19,057 nt of DNA. Origin: Candidatus Segatella mututuai. GTDB taxonomy: Bacteria > Bacteroidota > Bacteroidia > Bacteroidales > Bacteroidaceae. Positions 1 to 7,070 of the stretch are shown here, in pieces. The stretch lies in assembly GCA_002439605.1 (NCBI GenBank), contig DJOI01000049.1, forward strand, positions 1 to 19,057, in the 5' to 3' direction. A model generated the notes under the pieces. That model saw only the letters and a program-made list of their open reading frames with translations, was not told the origin of the DNA and made no database searches. How positions within the stretch are numbered: position 1 is the first letter of the stretch; the number at the start of each line of letters is the position of its first letter. The position numbers were made by a program, and so were the translations under genes.

Positions 1-33
1 CCCCCCCATAAACATGGTTAGTCTTTTTGTCAT
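1..33 (-). CDS. N-terminus of a leftward gene, product unknown (partial)
   Basis: Eleven codons from an ATG at 33-31 to the window edge, reading MTKRLTMFMGG without a stop. A purine-rich stretch (AAGAAAGAGAAA on the minus strand) lies 3 nt upstream and could serve for ribosome loading. A consensus Bacteroidota promoter sits 45-75 nt upstream. The basic N-terminus running into hydrophobic residues fits a signal peptide, and Prevotella SusC proteins often begin this way, but eleven residues cannot identify a product. It is separated from the regulator gene by an intron remnant and has its own promoter, so it is probably a separate transcription unit. Confidence 0.55.
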   Translation of the reverse strand, partial: MTKRLTMFMGG

Positions 34-77
34 AATTTCTCTTTCTTAAAAATTAAACAACTCTCAAATATCGGGTG

Positions 78-109
78 CAAAGATACACACTTTTTGTTAT
101 ATAAACAAA
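78..109 (-). promoter_or_regulatory. Consensus Bacteroidota sigma-70 promoter of the leftward gene
   Basis: On the minus strand TTTG (109-106) is followed after exactly 20 nt by TATCTTTG (85-78), matching the TTTG-N19-21-TAnnTTTG consensus of the Bacteroides primary sigma factor. The predicted transcript would start near 71 and the ATG at 33 follows with a leader of about 40 nt. Of the promoters seen in this window it is the only one with both boxes intact. Confidence 0.75.
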
Positions 110-232
110 TATTTACATAACAATTTATCACAAAATATTAAATTTACGATACTTTTTGTATGTTTTTCCGTGCATTTACAAACTTTTTGAAAATAAAATA
201 ACAACTATAAAAGACTATTTGCCATAAAATCG

Positions 233-266
233 AGTAGGAGGAAAACGAAGTAGTTTTCTTCCTACT
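233..266 (-). ncRNA. Group II intron domain VI hairpin
   Basis: A 14-position stem with one A.C mismatch (on the minus strand A259 against C240) and a 6-nt loop (252-247) follows domain V by about 19 nt. It is followed by the tail CGAT, ending near 229. The stem followed by ACTCGAT resembles the 3' termini of bacterial group II introns. Which adenosine would serve as branch point is not clear. Confidence 0.6.
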
Positions 267-285
267 TTCGTCTTCTGACCTCTCA

Positions 286-319
286 CACCACCGTGCATGC
301 GGTTCCGCATACGGCGGTT
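286..319 (-). ncRNA. Group II intron domain V
   Basis: Exactly 34 nt fold as domain V: a 9-nt lower strand (AACCGCCGT), a 5-bp upper stem ATGCG/CGCAT closed by the tetraloop GAAC, a 2-nt bulge GC on the 3' side, and the returning lower strand ACGGTGGTG. This is the catalytic core geometry of group II introns (9+5+4+5+2+9). The second 3-nt of the lower strand would hold the catalytic triad (CGC type). It appears undamaged although the rest of the ribozyme is missing. Confidence 0.8.
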
Positions 320-320
320 C

Positions 321-446
321 CTATTTTGGGTGCCATTCGAGATATTCACCCATTAAAGTAGCATACCCTGCCCTACGCAGGTTATCATTTGTGATTGCCC
401 TGTGCAGTGTATAACTATCGGCTACACGCCACTCTACAAGAACCAT
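321..446 (-). pseudogene. ltrA: Group II intron reverse transcriptase/maturase, C-terminal remnant
   Basis: The frame reads about 38 residues including EWRVADSYTLHRAITNDNL and then RRAGYATLMGEYLEWHPK before TAG at 323-321. The pattern (Y/E)WR-A-S---HRA--N--L-RAGY--L--YY matches, from memory, the extreme C-terminus of bacterial intron-encoded proteins. The frame is closed by a TGA just upstream of the first ATG (446), so no reverse transcriptase, maturase X domain or endonuclease is left. It directly precedes domain V, which is the normal position of the maturase stop. It cannot be functional by itself. Confidence 0.75.
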
Positions 447-459
447 TCAGGACTTCTAT

Positions 460-3400
460 CTAATTATTCTTGCCTGCTCGATACTTCGCAGGACTGATTC
501 CAAAGAAGCTCTTAAACAGCTTGCTGAAATAATAAGGGTCGCCAACACCAACCTTATATCCTACCTCTGCCACGGTAAGCCTGTCATCTTTCAGTAGTTC
601 CGCAGCCTTGTTCATTCTCATTGTGCGTATATACTCATTTGGAGTTGTTCCTGTAATGCTCTTCATCTTCTTGTAAAAGGTAGTCCTGCCATATCCCATG
701 CTCATGGCAAAACTATCTATATTAAGCTGAGGGTCAGTGATATGTTCAGCCAGCCAAGTATCAAGAAGAGATTGGAACTTCTTGTCTTGTTCATCCTTGA
801 TAATTTCAGGCACTACGGCCTTGACGGCACCAGCAGACTGCCTGCCATACACTTGCTTCAAATGGTTGCGCTGTTCCAAAAGTTGGCAACAGGTTGCTAT
901 CAATATGCTGGTATGGAAAGGTTTCTCGATATAAGCATCCGCCCCCGCATCTATGCCTTTCAATCTCTTTTCATTGGCAGTAAGCGCAGTAAGAAGAACC
1001 ACTGGCAAATCTGAAAGCGAAGCCTCAGTCCTCACCTTCTTCAGCAGTTGATAGCCATCCATACGTGGCATCATCACATCACTCACTACCAAAGCCGGTT
1101 TCATTGCTTGCATTTTCTCCCAAGCTTCTTGACCGTCGGTAGCCACATCCACCTCAAAGTATCGTCGCAACTCTCTCATCAAAAATTCTCGCACATCATT
1201 ATCATCCTCCACTACAAGCACACGATAAGGATTGAGGGGGACTGGCGGCATCTCATGATATTCCTGTCCCAACACAGTGCGAGGTTGGTTGTTTTCCTCG
1301 ATGGTCACAACGTTATCCACCACCATGAAGTCTTTCTCTTCATACTCTTTCTCATCCGTTGGTAACTCTATGCGGAAAATGCTGCCATGAGGTTGGTTAT
1401 CTTGATAACTGATGCGGCCATGGTGGACGCGCACCAGTTCTGCCGTAAGATGAAGACCAATTCCTATGCTATCGTGCGAATAGTTGCTGCGATTGAATCG
1501 TTGGAAGAGTTGGGATTGCCTGGATTTCTCCACGCCCACTCCCGTGTCTTCCACCAAAATGAGCAAATGCTGATTCGCATTCAGTGACACACGCAAGGAC
1601 ACCTCTCCTCGGCTCGGTGTATATTTCAGCGCATTCGACAAAAGATTGTAGATAATCTTGTCGAGGTAATTACGATCCACATACATTTCGTAGCTCTTGT
1701 CGAAAGGCAGAAACATAAAATTAATCTGCTTATTCTCAGCTATATTACTGAAATTAAGAAAAATATCTTGTAAGAAAGCGATGATGTCCGTCTTTTCCAA
1801 TGCCAACTGCAACTTGTCGTTCTGCATCTTGCGGAACTCTAAGAGCTGATTGATGAGCCTCATCATTCGTGCCACGCTCTTTGCCATCGACGAGAGCGGT
1901 TGTTTCATCTCTCCAGGTACTTTGTCCACCGTCTTGAGCCTTTCCATATCCCCCTGGATAATGGTGAGCGGTGTACGGAACTCATGCGATATGTTGGTGA
2001 AGAAACGAAGTTTGTATTCCGTAAGCTGGTTCTCCACCTTCACTTTGTTGCGCAAGGCACTGATGCGGCGGAAATTGACATAAACATAGTAGATGGCTAC
2101 AGCCACGAGACCTATATACATAAGGTATGCCCACCAAGTGGCATAGAACGGAGGTCTCACCGTGATTTGCAATACTGCCTCCTTGGGCGACCAAACGCCA
2201 TTGGCGTTGCAAGAGCGCACATGCAGGGTGTAATGACCAACGGGCAAATTGCGATACTGCGCAAAATTGACATGCGAAAGACTGCTCCAACCCTTGTCGT
2301 ACCCTTCCAGATAATAAGTGAACGTACTTGCGTTCTTCTTGGCGTAGTAGAAGTCGGAGAAGAAGAACGTGAGCGAGTTGAGATGATAGCTGATGGAAAA
2401 CTCCTTGGCACGCGCCAATGTTCCATCAAGCCGCGCCTCTCCATCCTTTAAATCACCGATAGAAATACCATTGGCCTCTATCTTTGTAATGGCCAAAGGG
2501 AAAGCAGGTTTGCTCTCATGGATGTGACAGGGATTGAAAGTCATGACACCATGATGGGTGGCAAATGCCAAATCGCCATTGTCCAAATCCACGGCATTAT
2601 CCTCTGTACAAGCATTCTCCAAAGAGTTGGCACCAAAAAAGAAATTGTTGAATTTTCCCTTGCGGAAACGAGAGATGCCATTGTCGGTTCCCAACCAAAT
2701 ATCACCCGTCTGCTTATGCTCCACGATGCTTTGCACGTTATTATCGGCAAGTCCATCACGCGTAGTATAGGTAATGGTGTCCTTGCCATCAATCATCTTC
2801 ACTCCATTGCCGATGCTTCCTATCCAAATACGCCCCTTGCTATCTGCGTAAACGCAATGAACTTCATCATTTATTTGGTCGGCGGTGGATACATGTATCA
2901 TCCGATAAGCCTTGTGGTTACGCAAGAGTTCATCGGGATTGAAGAACATGACACCCTGACTGGTACACAGCCAGATGTTACCTTTCTTGTCCATCTCCAT
3001 ATTGCGAGTTTGCAAAGACTTGCTCTCGACGACATGCACAAACTTGCCGTTCAAATAAACATCAAGCCCCGAGTCAAAGAGTGAAACCCACATTCTATTT
3101 TTCTTATCGAAGAAAATGTCGCTTAGCTTACCCTTTCCTATAGATGCTGGATTGTCGGTATGCACAAAGTTCTTGCCGTCACTCACCGAGAAGATTCCCT
3201 TCTTGCGAGTTCCAACAAAGAGCCTACCATGGGCATCTTGCGCCACAGATGTGACATCATCCTGATAGCCACGGATGGAGCGCCAATTCTGCAAAAGCCC
3301 GTTTGCCACACTGCTTCCATTCTGTATATTGCTGATATATATATGGTTACCTATACGTCTAAGCAATCGAACATCATTTTCACGGTTGATACCATCACTT

Positions 3401-4560
3401 CCATCTTTATAATAAAGATAGTTAGCCTCTGACTTGGAGAAATTAACGACATATACGCCCATATTTTCCACAGCTACCCAAAGATTATGCGCTTTGTCCA
3501 CGAATGGAGAGAATATATAAGGAGATGGCAACAAGTCGGCATAAGACACCAATGCCTCCTGCTGGGTATCGTAAGAAAAGAGCCCATTGCCAAAGGTAGA
3601 AATCCAAAGTTTGCCATCACTTGCCGCATAAAACTGATAACGTGGTTCACTATTTAACTGCAGGAGATGCTTGTTGTAGATACCCTGGAAATGATAAGTC
3701 TTCCTTGGAGTCAGATAATAGACATCACTACCATCGTATGCCAAGATGATGACATTGCCCAAGTTGTCGAGCACCACATGAGGCTGGCTTGGGTTATAGG
3801 AAGAACGCGCCAACCGTCTCGTTTTCAAGTCATATTGGTAAATGCCATCATTGGTTGTCAAGAAGATGAACCCACCCCAATAAACCGCTTCCGTCACCTC
3901 TCTCACCGATCTATTGACAAAAGAAGAGTATACCTGGAGGAACTTACCATTCTTGCACAGATAGATAGCACCATCACCCGACACCCAATATTCATCCTTA
4001 CCCGCCAAGACAAAATTAACCATCTCTTGGGTTGGAAGGGAGAACTTCACAGAAGAAAATCGCTCGCCATCAAAATGAATGCGCCTTGCCTCCCCTTTCT
4101 TTCCCCACACTATCATATCATGAGCTGAAAGAAAAGCATATCCCTTGATAGGTTGGCTATAGCTGTCATCGCCCGTGTAATCCACAAAAACATCTTTTTC
4201 TATGTCATAACAACTATAAAGATGTCCACGCAGTCTTATCCACAAGAAGCGGTCACCCCACGGCTTGATATTCAAGATGCGGAAATCTTGCATCAGCTTG
4301 CGATTGCCTGATGCCGATGGTTTCAGCACATCCGTCTGATAGCCATCATATCGGGCCAAGCCCGATGTGGTGGAAAACCAGAGATAACCATACTTATCCT
4401 GCAGTATCGAACGCACATAATTCGTTGGCAGCACATTATCGACAGATAGCTGATAAGAGGTCTGTGCATGGCTATGGATATGCACTGAGAGCAAAATGCT
4501 GCATAAGAAAAAGCACAGGAAAGCTGTGCCCCTGAATAGCGGTAATAGTATTTGTTTCAT
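460..4560 (-). CDS. Hybrid two-component system sensor/regulator (HTCS) of the PUL
   Basis: A 1,366-residue one-protein two-component system. Order: signal peptide (about 1-33), a periplasmic double propeller of Reg_prop repeats (about 40-690, with repeated 'G.LW..T..GL..YD' units), a Y_Y_Y domain (about 730-795), one membrane helix (about 805-830), HisKA with the phospho-His H859 in SHEFRTPLTII, HATPase_c with NALKY, DTGVGV and GIGLHL boxes, a receiver domain with D1161 in SDVMMPRMDG, and a C-terminal AraC-type helix-turn-helix (about 1265-1366). HTCS proteins bind an oligosaccharide in the periplasm and activate the adjacent PUL. I chose ATG at 4560 over the GTG one codon upstream. It reads divergently from the enzymes and shares a 169-bp intergenic region with the first lyase. 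All signalling residues are present. Confidence 0.96.
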   Translation of the reverse strand: MKQILLPLFRGTAFLCFFLCSILLSVHIHSHAQTSYQLSVDNVLPTNYVRSILQDKYGYLWFSTTSGLARYDGYQTDVLKPSASGNRKLMQDFRILNIKPWGDRFLWIRLRGHLYSCYDIEKDVFVDYTGDDSYSQPIKGYAFLSAHDMIVWGKKGEARRIHFDGERFSSVKFSLPTQEMVNFVLAGKDEYWVSGDGAIYLCKNGKFLQVYSSFVNRSVREVTEAVYWGGFIFLTTNDGIYQYDLKTRRLARSSYNPSQPHVVLDNLGNVIILAYDGSDVYYLTPRKTYHFQGIYNKHLLQLNSEPRYQFYAASDGKLWISTFGNGLFSYDTQQEALVSYADLLPSPYIFSPFVDKAHNLWVAVENMGVYVVNFSKSEANYLYYKDGSDGINRENDVRLLRRIGNHIYISNIQNGSSVANGLLQNWRSIRGYQDDVTSVAQDAHGRLFVGTRKKGIFSVSDGKNFVHTDNPASIGKGKLSDIFFDKKNRMWVSLFDSGLDVYLNGKFVHVVESKSLQTRNMEMDKKGNIWLCTSQGVMFFNPDELLRNHKAYRMIHVSTADQINDEVHCVYADSKGRIWIGSIGNGVKMIDGKDTITYTTRDGLADNNVQSIVEHKQTGDIWLGTDNGISRFRKGKFNNFFFGANSLENACTEDNAVDLDNGDLAFATHHGVMTFNPCHIHESKPAFPLAITKIEANGISIGDLKDGEARLDGTLARAKEFSISYHLNSLTFFFSDFYYAKKNASTFTYYLEGYDKGWSSLSHVNFAQYRNLPVGHYTLHVRSCNANGVWSPKEAVLQITVRPPFYATWWAYLMYIGLVAVAIYYVYVNFRRISALRNKVKVENQLTEYKLRFFTNISHEFRTPLTIIQGDMERLKTVDKVPGEMKQPLSSMAKSVARMMRLINQLLEFRKMQNDKLQLALEKTDIIAFLQDIFLNFSNIAENKQINFMFLPFDKSYEMYVDRNYLDKIIYNLLSNALKYTPSRGEVSLRVSLNANQHLLILVEDTGVGVEKSRQSQLFQRFNRSNYSHDSIGIGLHLTAELVRVHHGRISYQDNQPHGSIFRIELPTDEKEYEEKDFMVVDNVVTIEENNQPRTVLGQEYHEMPPVPLNPYRVLVVEDDNDVREFLMRELRRYFEVDVATDGQEAWEKMQAMKPALVVSDVMMPRMDGYQLLKKVRTEASLSDLPVVLLTALTANEKRLKGIDAGADAYIEKPFHTSILIATCCQLLEQRNHLKQVYGRQSAGAVKAVVPEIIKDEQDKKFQSLLDTWLAEHITDPQLNIDSFAMSMGYGRTTFYKKMKSITGTTPNEYIRTMRMNKAAELLKDDRLTVAEVGYKVGVGDPYYFSKLFKSFFGISPAKYRAGKNN

Positions 4561-4585
4561 CACACGATTAATCTATTTCAAATTA

Positions 4586-4615
4586 CAAATATAATACATT
4601 TTTTTGAATTGCAAT
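4586..4615 (-). promoter_or_regulatory. Probable promoter of the HTCS gene
   Basis: On the minus strand TATATTTG (4593-4586) fits the TAnnTTTG -7 box; ATTG (4615-4612) lies 18 nt upstream as an imperfect -33 box. The -7 box is about 25 nt before the ATG, giving a short leader. The partial -33 match fits constitutive low-level expression of a regulator. Confidence 0.5.
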
Positions 4616-4640
4616 ACATATTTACATCGAAATGCATGAT

Positions 4641-4664
4641 TTTCCATTATTTTACCCAATAATA
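4641..4664 (+). promoter_or_regulatory. Gapped element TTTCCAT-N9-CAATAATA, copy 1 (candidate activator site)
   Basis: TTTCCAT at 4641-4647 and CAATAATA at 4657-4664, separated by 9 nt. The same two words with the same gap recur at 6218-6241 upstream of another gene of the locus. It lies directly upstream of the -7 box of the first lyase, within the regulator/lyase divergent region. An AraC-type HTCS site is a reasonable inference; nothing proves it. Confidence 0.4.
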
Positions 4665-4668
4665 AAGG

Positions 4669-4676
4669 TAATTTTG
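4669..4676 (+). promoter_or_regulatory. -7 box of the first PL9 gene
   Basis: TAATTTTG followed by CAGC. No TTTG is found 19-21 nt upstream, so this looks like an activator-dependent promoter. The leader to the ATG at 4730 would be about 45-50 nt. Confidence 0.5.
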
Positions 4677-4729
4677 CAGCAGATAAAACAAAGTAATAAC
4701 TAAAAGCATTACAAAGCAATGCTATCATC

Positions 4730-6199
4730 ATGGTAAAGAAAATATTCATATCCCTATGGATGGCTGGGACGGTTTCCTTCTCGCATGCCACCTCCTATTA
4801 CATCTCACCAACAGGTAATAATACCAACAAAGGTACCAGCAAGGACTTCCCCAAAGCTTCGCTCGCCAACGTACAGCATTTGGTCAAGCCTGGCGACATC
4901 GTTTATATACTTCCTGGAACCTATCTTGTCGATAAGAACGAGGTGATGGACAAGGCATCAAGTACCGTATGGGACATCATCTACGACTTTGCCGTGAGTG
5001 GAACAGAAAAAGATCCCATCGCTTATCGTGGTATCGTGGATAGCGATGGGAACCGCCCCGTGTTCGACCTTTCCAATGTCAGCACAGGCAAGCGACTGAC
5101 GGGATTTTATATCCATGCCAACTATCTCCAGTTTTCCAATTTGGAAGTCCTTGGCATTACCGTCCCCAAATCTTCCAGTAACACCCAATCGGAAAACTTC
5201 CGCATCAACGGGGGAAGCCACTGCACATTCGAGAACATCGCCGCACACGATGGCATGGGCATCGGATTTTACCTGACAGGCAAATCAGCCTACAACGTGC
5301 TGACCAACTGCGATGCCTACAACAATTTCGATTCCAATAATATCGAAGTAAACAACGGGGGCAACAGCGACGGCTTCGGCTGCCATGTCAACACCAACTG
5401 TCCCGGCAATAAGTTCATCTTTTGCAGAGCTTGGCAAAACAGTGATGATGGTTTCGACTTCATCAACTGCTATTCTCCAGCCACCGCCAAATATTGCATT
5501 GCCTATAGAAACGGATACGACAAAGAAGGTAACAAGCGGGCGGATGGCAATGGATTCAAGGCCGGCGGTTATGGCATGAAAAAAGCCATCAATATCTCAG
5601 AGGTACCCATGCATGTGGTAAGCCACTGCCTGTCTGTGGCCAACAAAGCCAACGGCTTTTACACCAACCATCATCTCGGTGGTGTCAAGATGGAATACAA
5701 CTCTGCCTACAAGAATGGAAAATACAACTTTTCCTTCGTCAATCGCCGTGGTGCCTCTATCAACGATGCCATAGATGTAAATGGCTATGGTCATGTCATT
5801 GAACACAACCTATCGTATGGAACTGCCAATATCGGCACCCACATTGACACCAACTCTTGCACCATAAACGGCAACTCCTTCATATACGTAGATGAAAGCT
5901 GGAGCAATGAGAACTTCAGCGACGGAGACTTTATAAGTTTGAGCGCAAAGCAGCTGATTGCGTCAAGAGACCCCTATGGAAATCTACCAAGCATCACTTT
6001 TATGCAACTCAAAGATGACGGCAAGGACTATGGATATGGCTCGTTCAAGAATTCTCCGCAGACTTCCATCAACAACATCAAAAGCACCCCAACAAGGCAA
6101 CAGACATACTATACCTTGACAGGCATGCCCGTCAAACATCCTCTCTCTGGAAATATTTACATCAAAGATGGCAAAAAACTGATATTCCAGGGGAAATAA
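4730..6199 (+). CDS. Secreted PL9-type pectin/rhamnogalacturonan lyase
   Basis: A 489-residue secreted right-handed parallel beta-helix protein. Signal peptide about 1-20, then YYISPTGNN...PGDIVYILPGTY, the usual first turn of PL9 lyases. The PL9 active site as known from Dickeya Pel9A (Ca2+ ligands D209, D233, D234, D237; base K273) can be matched by motif: D214 in NSDGFG, D239/D240/D243 in NSDDGFD, and K277 in DGNGFKAGG. PL9 enzymes cleave pectate or rhamnogalacturonan I by beta-elimination; which one cannot be read here. The last ~30 residues (YTLTGMPV...GNIYIKDGKK) form a tail also found on the next two genes. Its catalytic domain is strongly similar to the C-terminal domain of the fusion protein at 8540-10639. 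First gene of the rightward PUL. Confidence 0.88.
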   Translation: MVKKIFISLWMAGTVSFSHATSYYISPTGNNTNKGTSKDFPKASLANVQHLVKPGDIVYILPGTYLVDKNEVMDKASSTVWDIIYDFAVSGTEKDPIAYRGIVDSDGNRPVFDLSNVSTGKRLTGFYIHANYLQFSNLEVLGITVPKSSSNTQSENFRINGGSHCTFENIAAHDGMGIGFYLTGKSAYNVLTNCDAYNNFDSNNIEVNNGGNSDGFGCHVNTNCPGNKFIFCRAWQNSDDGFDFINCYSPATAKYCIAYRNGYDKEGNKRADGNGFKAGGYGMKKAINISEVPMHVVSHCLSVANKANGFYTNHHLGGVKMEYNSAYKNGKYNFSFVNRRGASINDAIDVNGYGHVIEHNLSYGTANIGTHIDTNSCTINGNSFIYVDESWSNENFSDGDFISLSAKQLIASRDPYGNLPSITFMQLKDDGKDYGYGSFKNSPQTSINNIKSTPTRQQTYYTLTGMPVKHPLSGNIYIKDGKKLIFQGK

Positions 6200-6217
6200 G
6201 TAAACTGCGCACATATT

Positions 6218-6241
6218 TTTCCATCAATATGCACAATAATA
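6218..6241 (+). promoter_or_regulatory. Gapped element TTTCCAT-N9-CAATAATA, copy 2
   Basis: TTTCCAT at 6218-6224 and CAATAATA at 6234-6241, same 9-nt gap as at 4641-4664. Here the element is 20 bp further from its -7 box than copy 1, close to two helical turns. A short dyad CATATT/AATATG (6213-6230) overlaps it. Confidence 0.4.
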
Positions 6242-6265
6242 CAAATATCTCTGGTATAAATACAT

Positions 6266-6273
6266 TACTTTTG
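6266..6273 (+). promoter_or_regulatory. -7 box upstream of the 240-residue secreted protein
   Basis: TACTTTTG followed by CGAC, about 40 nt before the ATG at 6313. No -33 TTTG at the right distance. It suggests that the genes from 6313 onward can be transcribed separately from the first lyase. Confidence 0.5.
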
Positions 6274-6312
6274 CGACAGAAACTATAAACTTAGAATAAA
6301 ACAACAACAATT

Positions 6313-7035
6313 ATGAAAAAGCTATTTACCCTTATCGCTTTCGCTGTGGCAACTCTCACAGCCAGTGCTACAACAATCGTCAATGAATATAAGGTTTGGA
6401 CTTTCGACGAGCAGACTTCTGGAGAGACCGTAAACTCATTGAAAGATTTCAACGGACTGTACATTCGTTCTACAGCCAATCACACAGCAACCTATGTTGA
6501 CAAAAAACGCTCAGGTACATTCAGCAACGGCTGGAAATACAAGAATACTGCCGTAGGCTTGAAACTACAAGCTAACACGGCATTGGCACCTGCCGCCGAC
6601 CTCATTGCCGACACAGAATGCAAGAACACCAACGACCGAAGCATAGCTATCACCACCGGAGTAGCCGGAACATTCTATATTGTATTTGTATCAGAGTATG
6701 CAAAGGCCGACAGAGACATCCAGCTCTTTTTCGATGGAGAAAAAGTAAAGAGCATCGATGCCAAAAGCGTGTATGACAATAAGGAAACAGGCCGTTCTTC
6801 TTACTTCGAGTACCATGCAAGCCAAGGTGGCACATTCCTCTTTGGAGGTTCCGCTTCCACCGTATGCTATGTGATGTTTGTACCAGAAGGCTATACACCC
6901 ACCGATATCGCCAAGCCAACCATTACCAAAGGCACACATGCAACATCGCAATCCTACAACATCTCAGGCGAGCAAGTAGCCGATAGCTTCAAAGGCTTAG
7001 TTGTCCTGAACGGAAAGAAATTCATCAAGAAATGA
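6313..7035 (+). CDS. Secreted beta-sandwich protein with NGKK tail, probable glycan-binding accessory
   Basis: 240 residues with a clear signal peptide (MKKLFTLIAFAVATLTASA). The body opens with YKVWTFDEQ and contains alternating strands with 'AGTFYIVFV' and 'TVCYVMFVPEGY', typical of the beta-sandwich modules attached to Bacteroidota pectate lyases. The C-terminus (YNISGEQV...KGLVVLNGKKFIKK) matches the tail of the next gene and of the upstream lyase. No catalytic motif is visible. The next gene carries a related N-terminal module, so the two look like paralogs of a carbohydrate-binding type. Function is inferred from context; no named family could be assigned with certainty. Confidence 0.7.
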   Translation: MKKLFTLIAFAVATLTASATTIVNEYKVWTFDEQTSGETVNSLKDFNGLYIRSTANHTATYVDKKRSGTFSNGWKYKNTAVGLKLQANTALAPAADLIADTECKNTNDRSIAITTGVAGTFYIVFVSEYAKADRDIQLFFDGEKVKSIDAKSVYDNKETGRSSYFEYHASQGGTFLFGGSASTVCYVMFVPEGYTPTDIAKPTITKGTHATSQSYNISGEQVADSFKGLVVLNGKKFIKK

Positions 7036-7070
7036 ATCATCCAAATAACAAACTATAAAACTTATAACTA

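Larger units (their letters stand above)
229..455 (-). mobile_element. 5'-truncated group II intron, 3' portion
   Basis: Read on the minus strand, this stretch has the order expected for the 3' end of a bacterial group II intron: maturase C-terminus (446-321), a 34-nt domain V (319-286), a domain VI hairpin (266-233), and the boundary CTACTCGAT ending near 229. The right boundary is uncertain, between the maturase remnant and the regulator stop at 460. No intron domains I-IV or reverse transcriptase catalytic region are present: upstream on this strand is the intact regulator gene. Loss of the 5' part fits incomplete reverse transcription during insertion, but deletion is equally possible. 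Confidence 0.8.

Noticed and set aside
1900..2451. 183-codon plus-strand frame within the HTCS gene
   Set aside because: Opposite to the histidine kinase, membrane and Y_Y_Y regions, which are clearly coding on the minus strand.
4616..6233. Alternative shared promoter motif ACATATTT...ATC.A.ATGCA, ending 33 bp before both -7 boxes
   Set aside because: Only 9 of 11 core bases match and the first word needs a 2-nt gap; the TTTCCAT-N9-CAATAATA alignment is stronger. Kept here because the equal spacing is notable.
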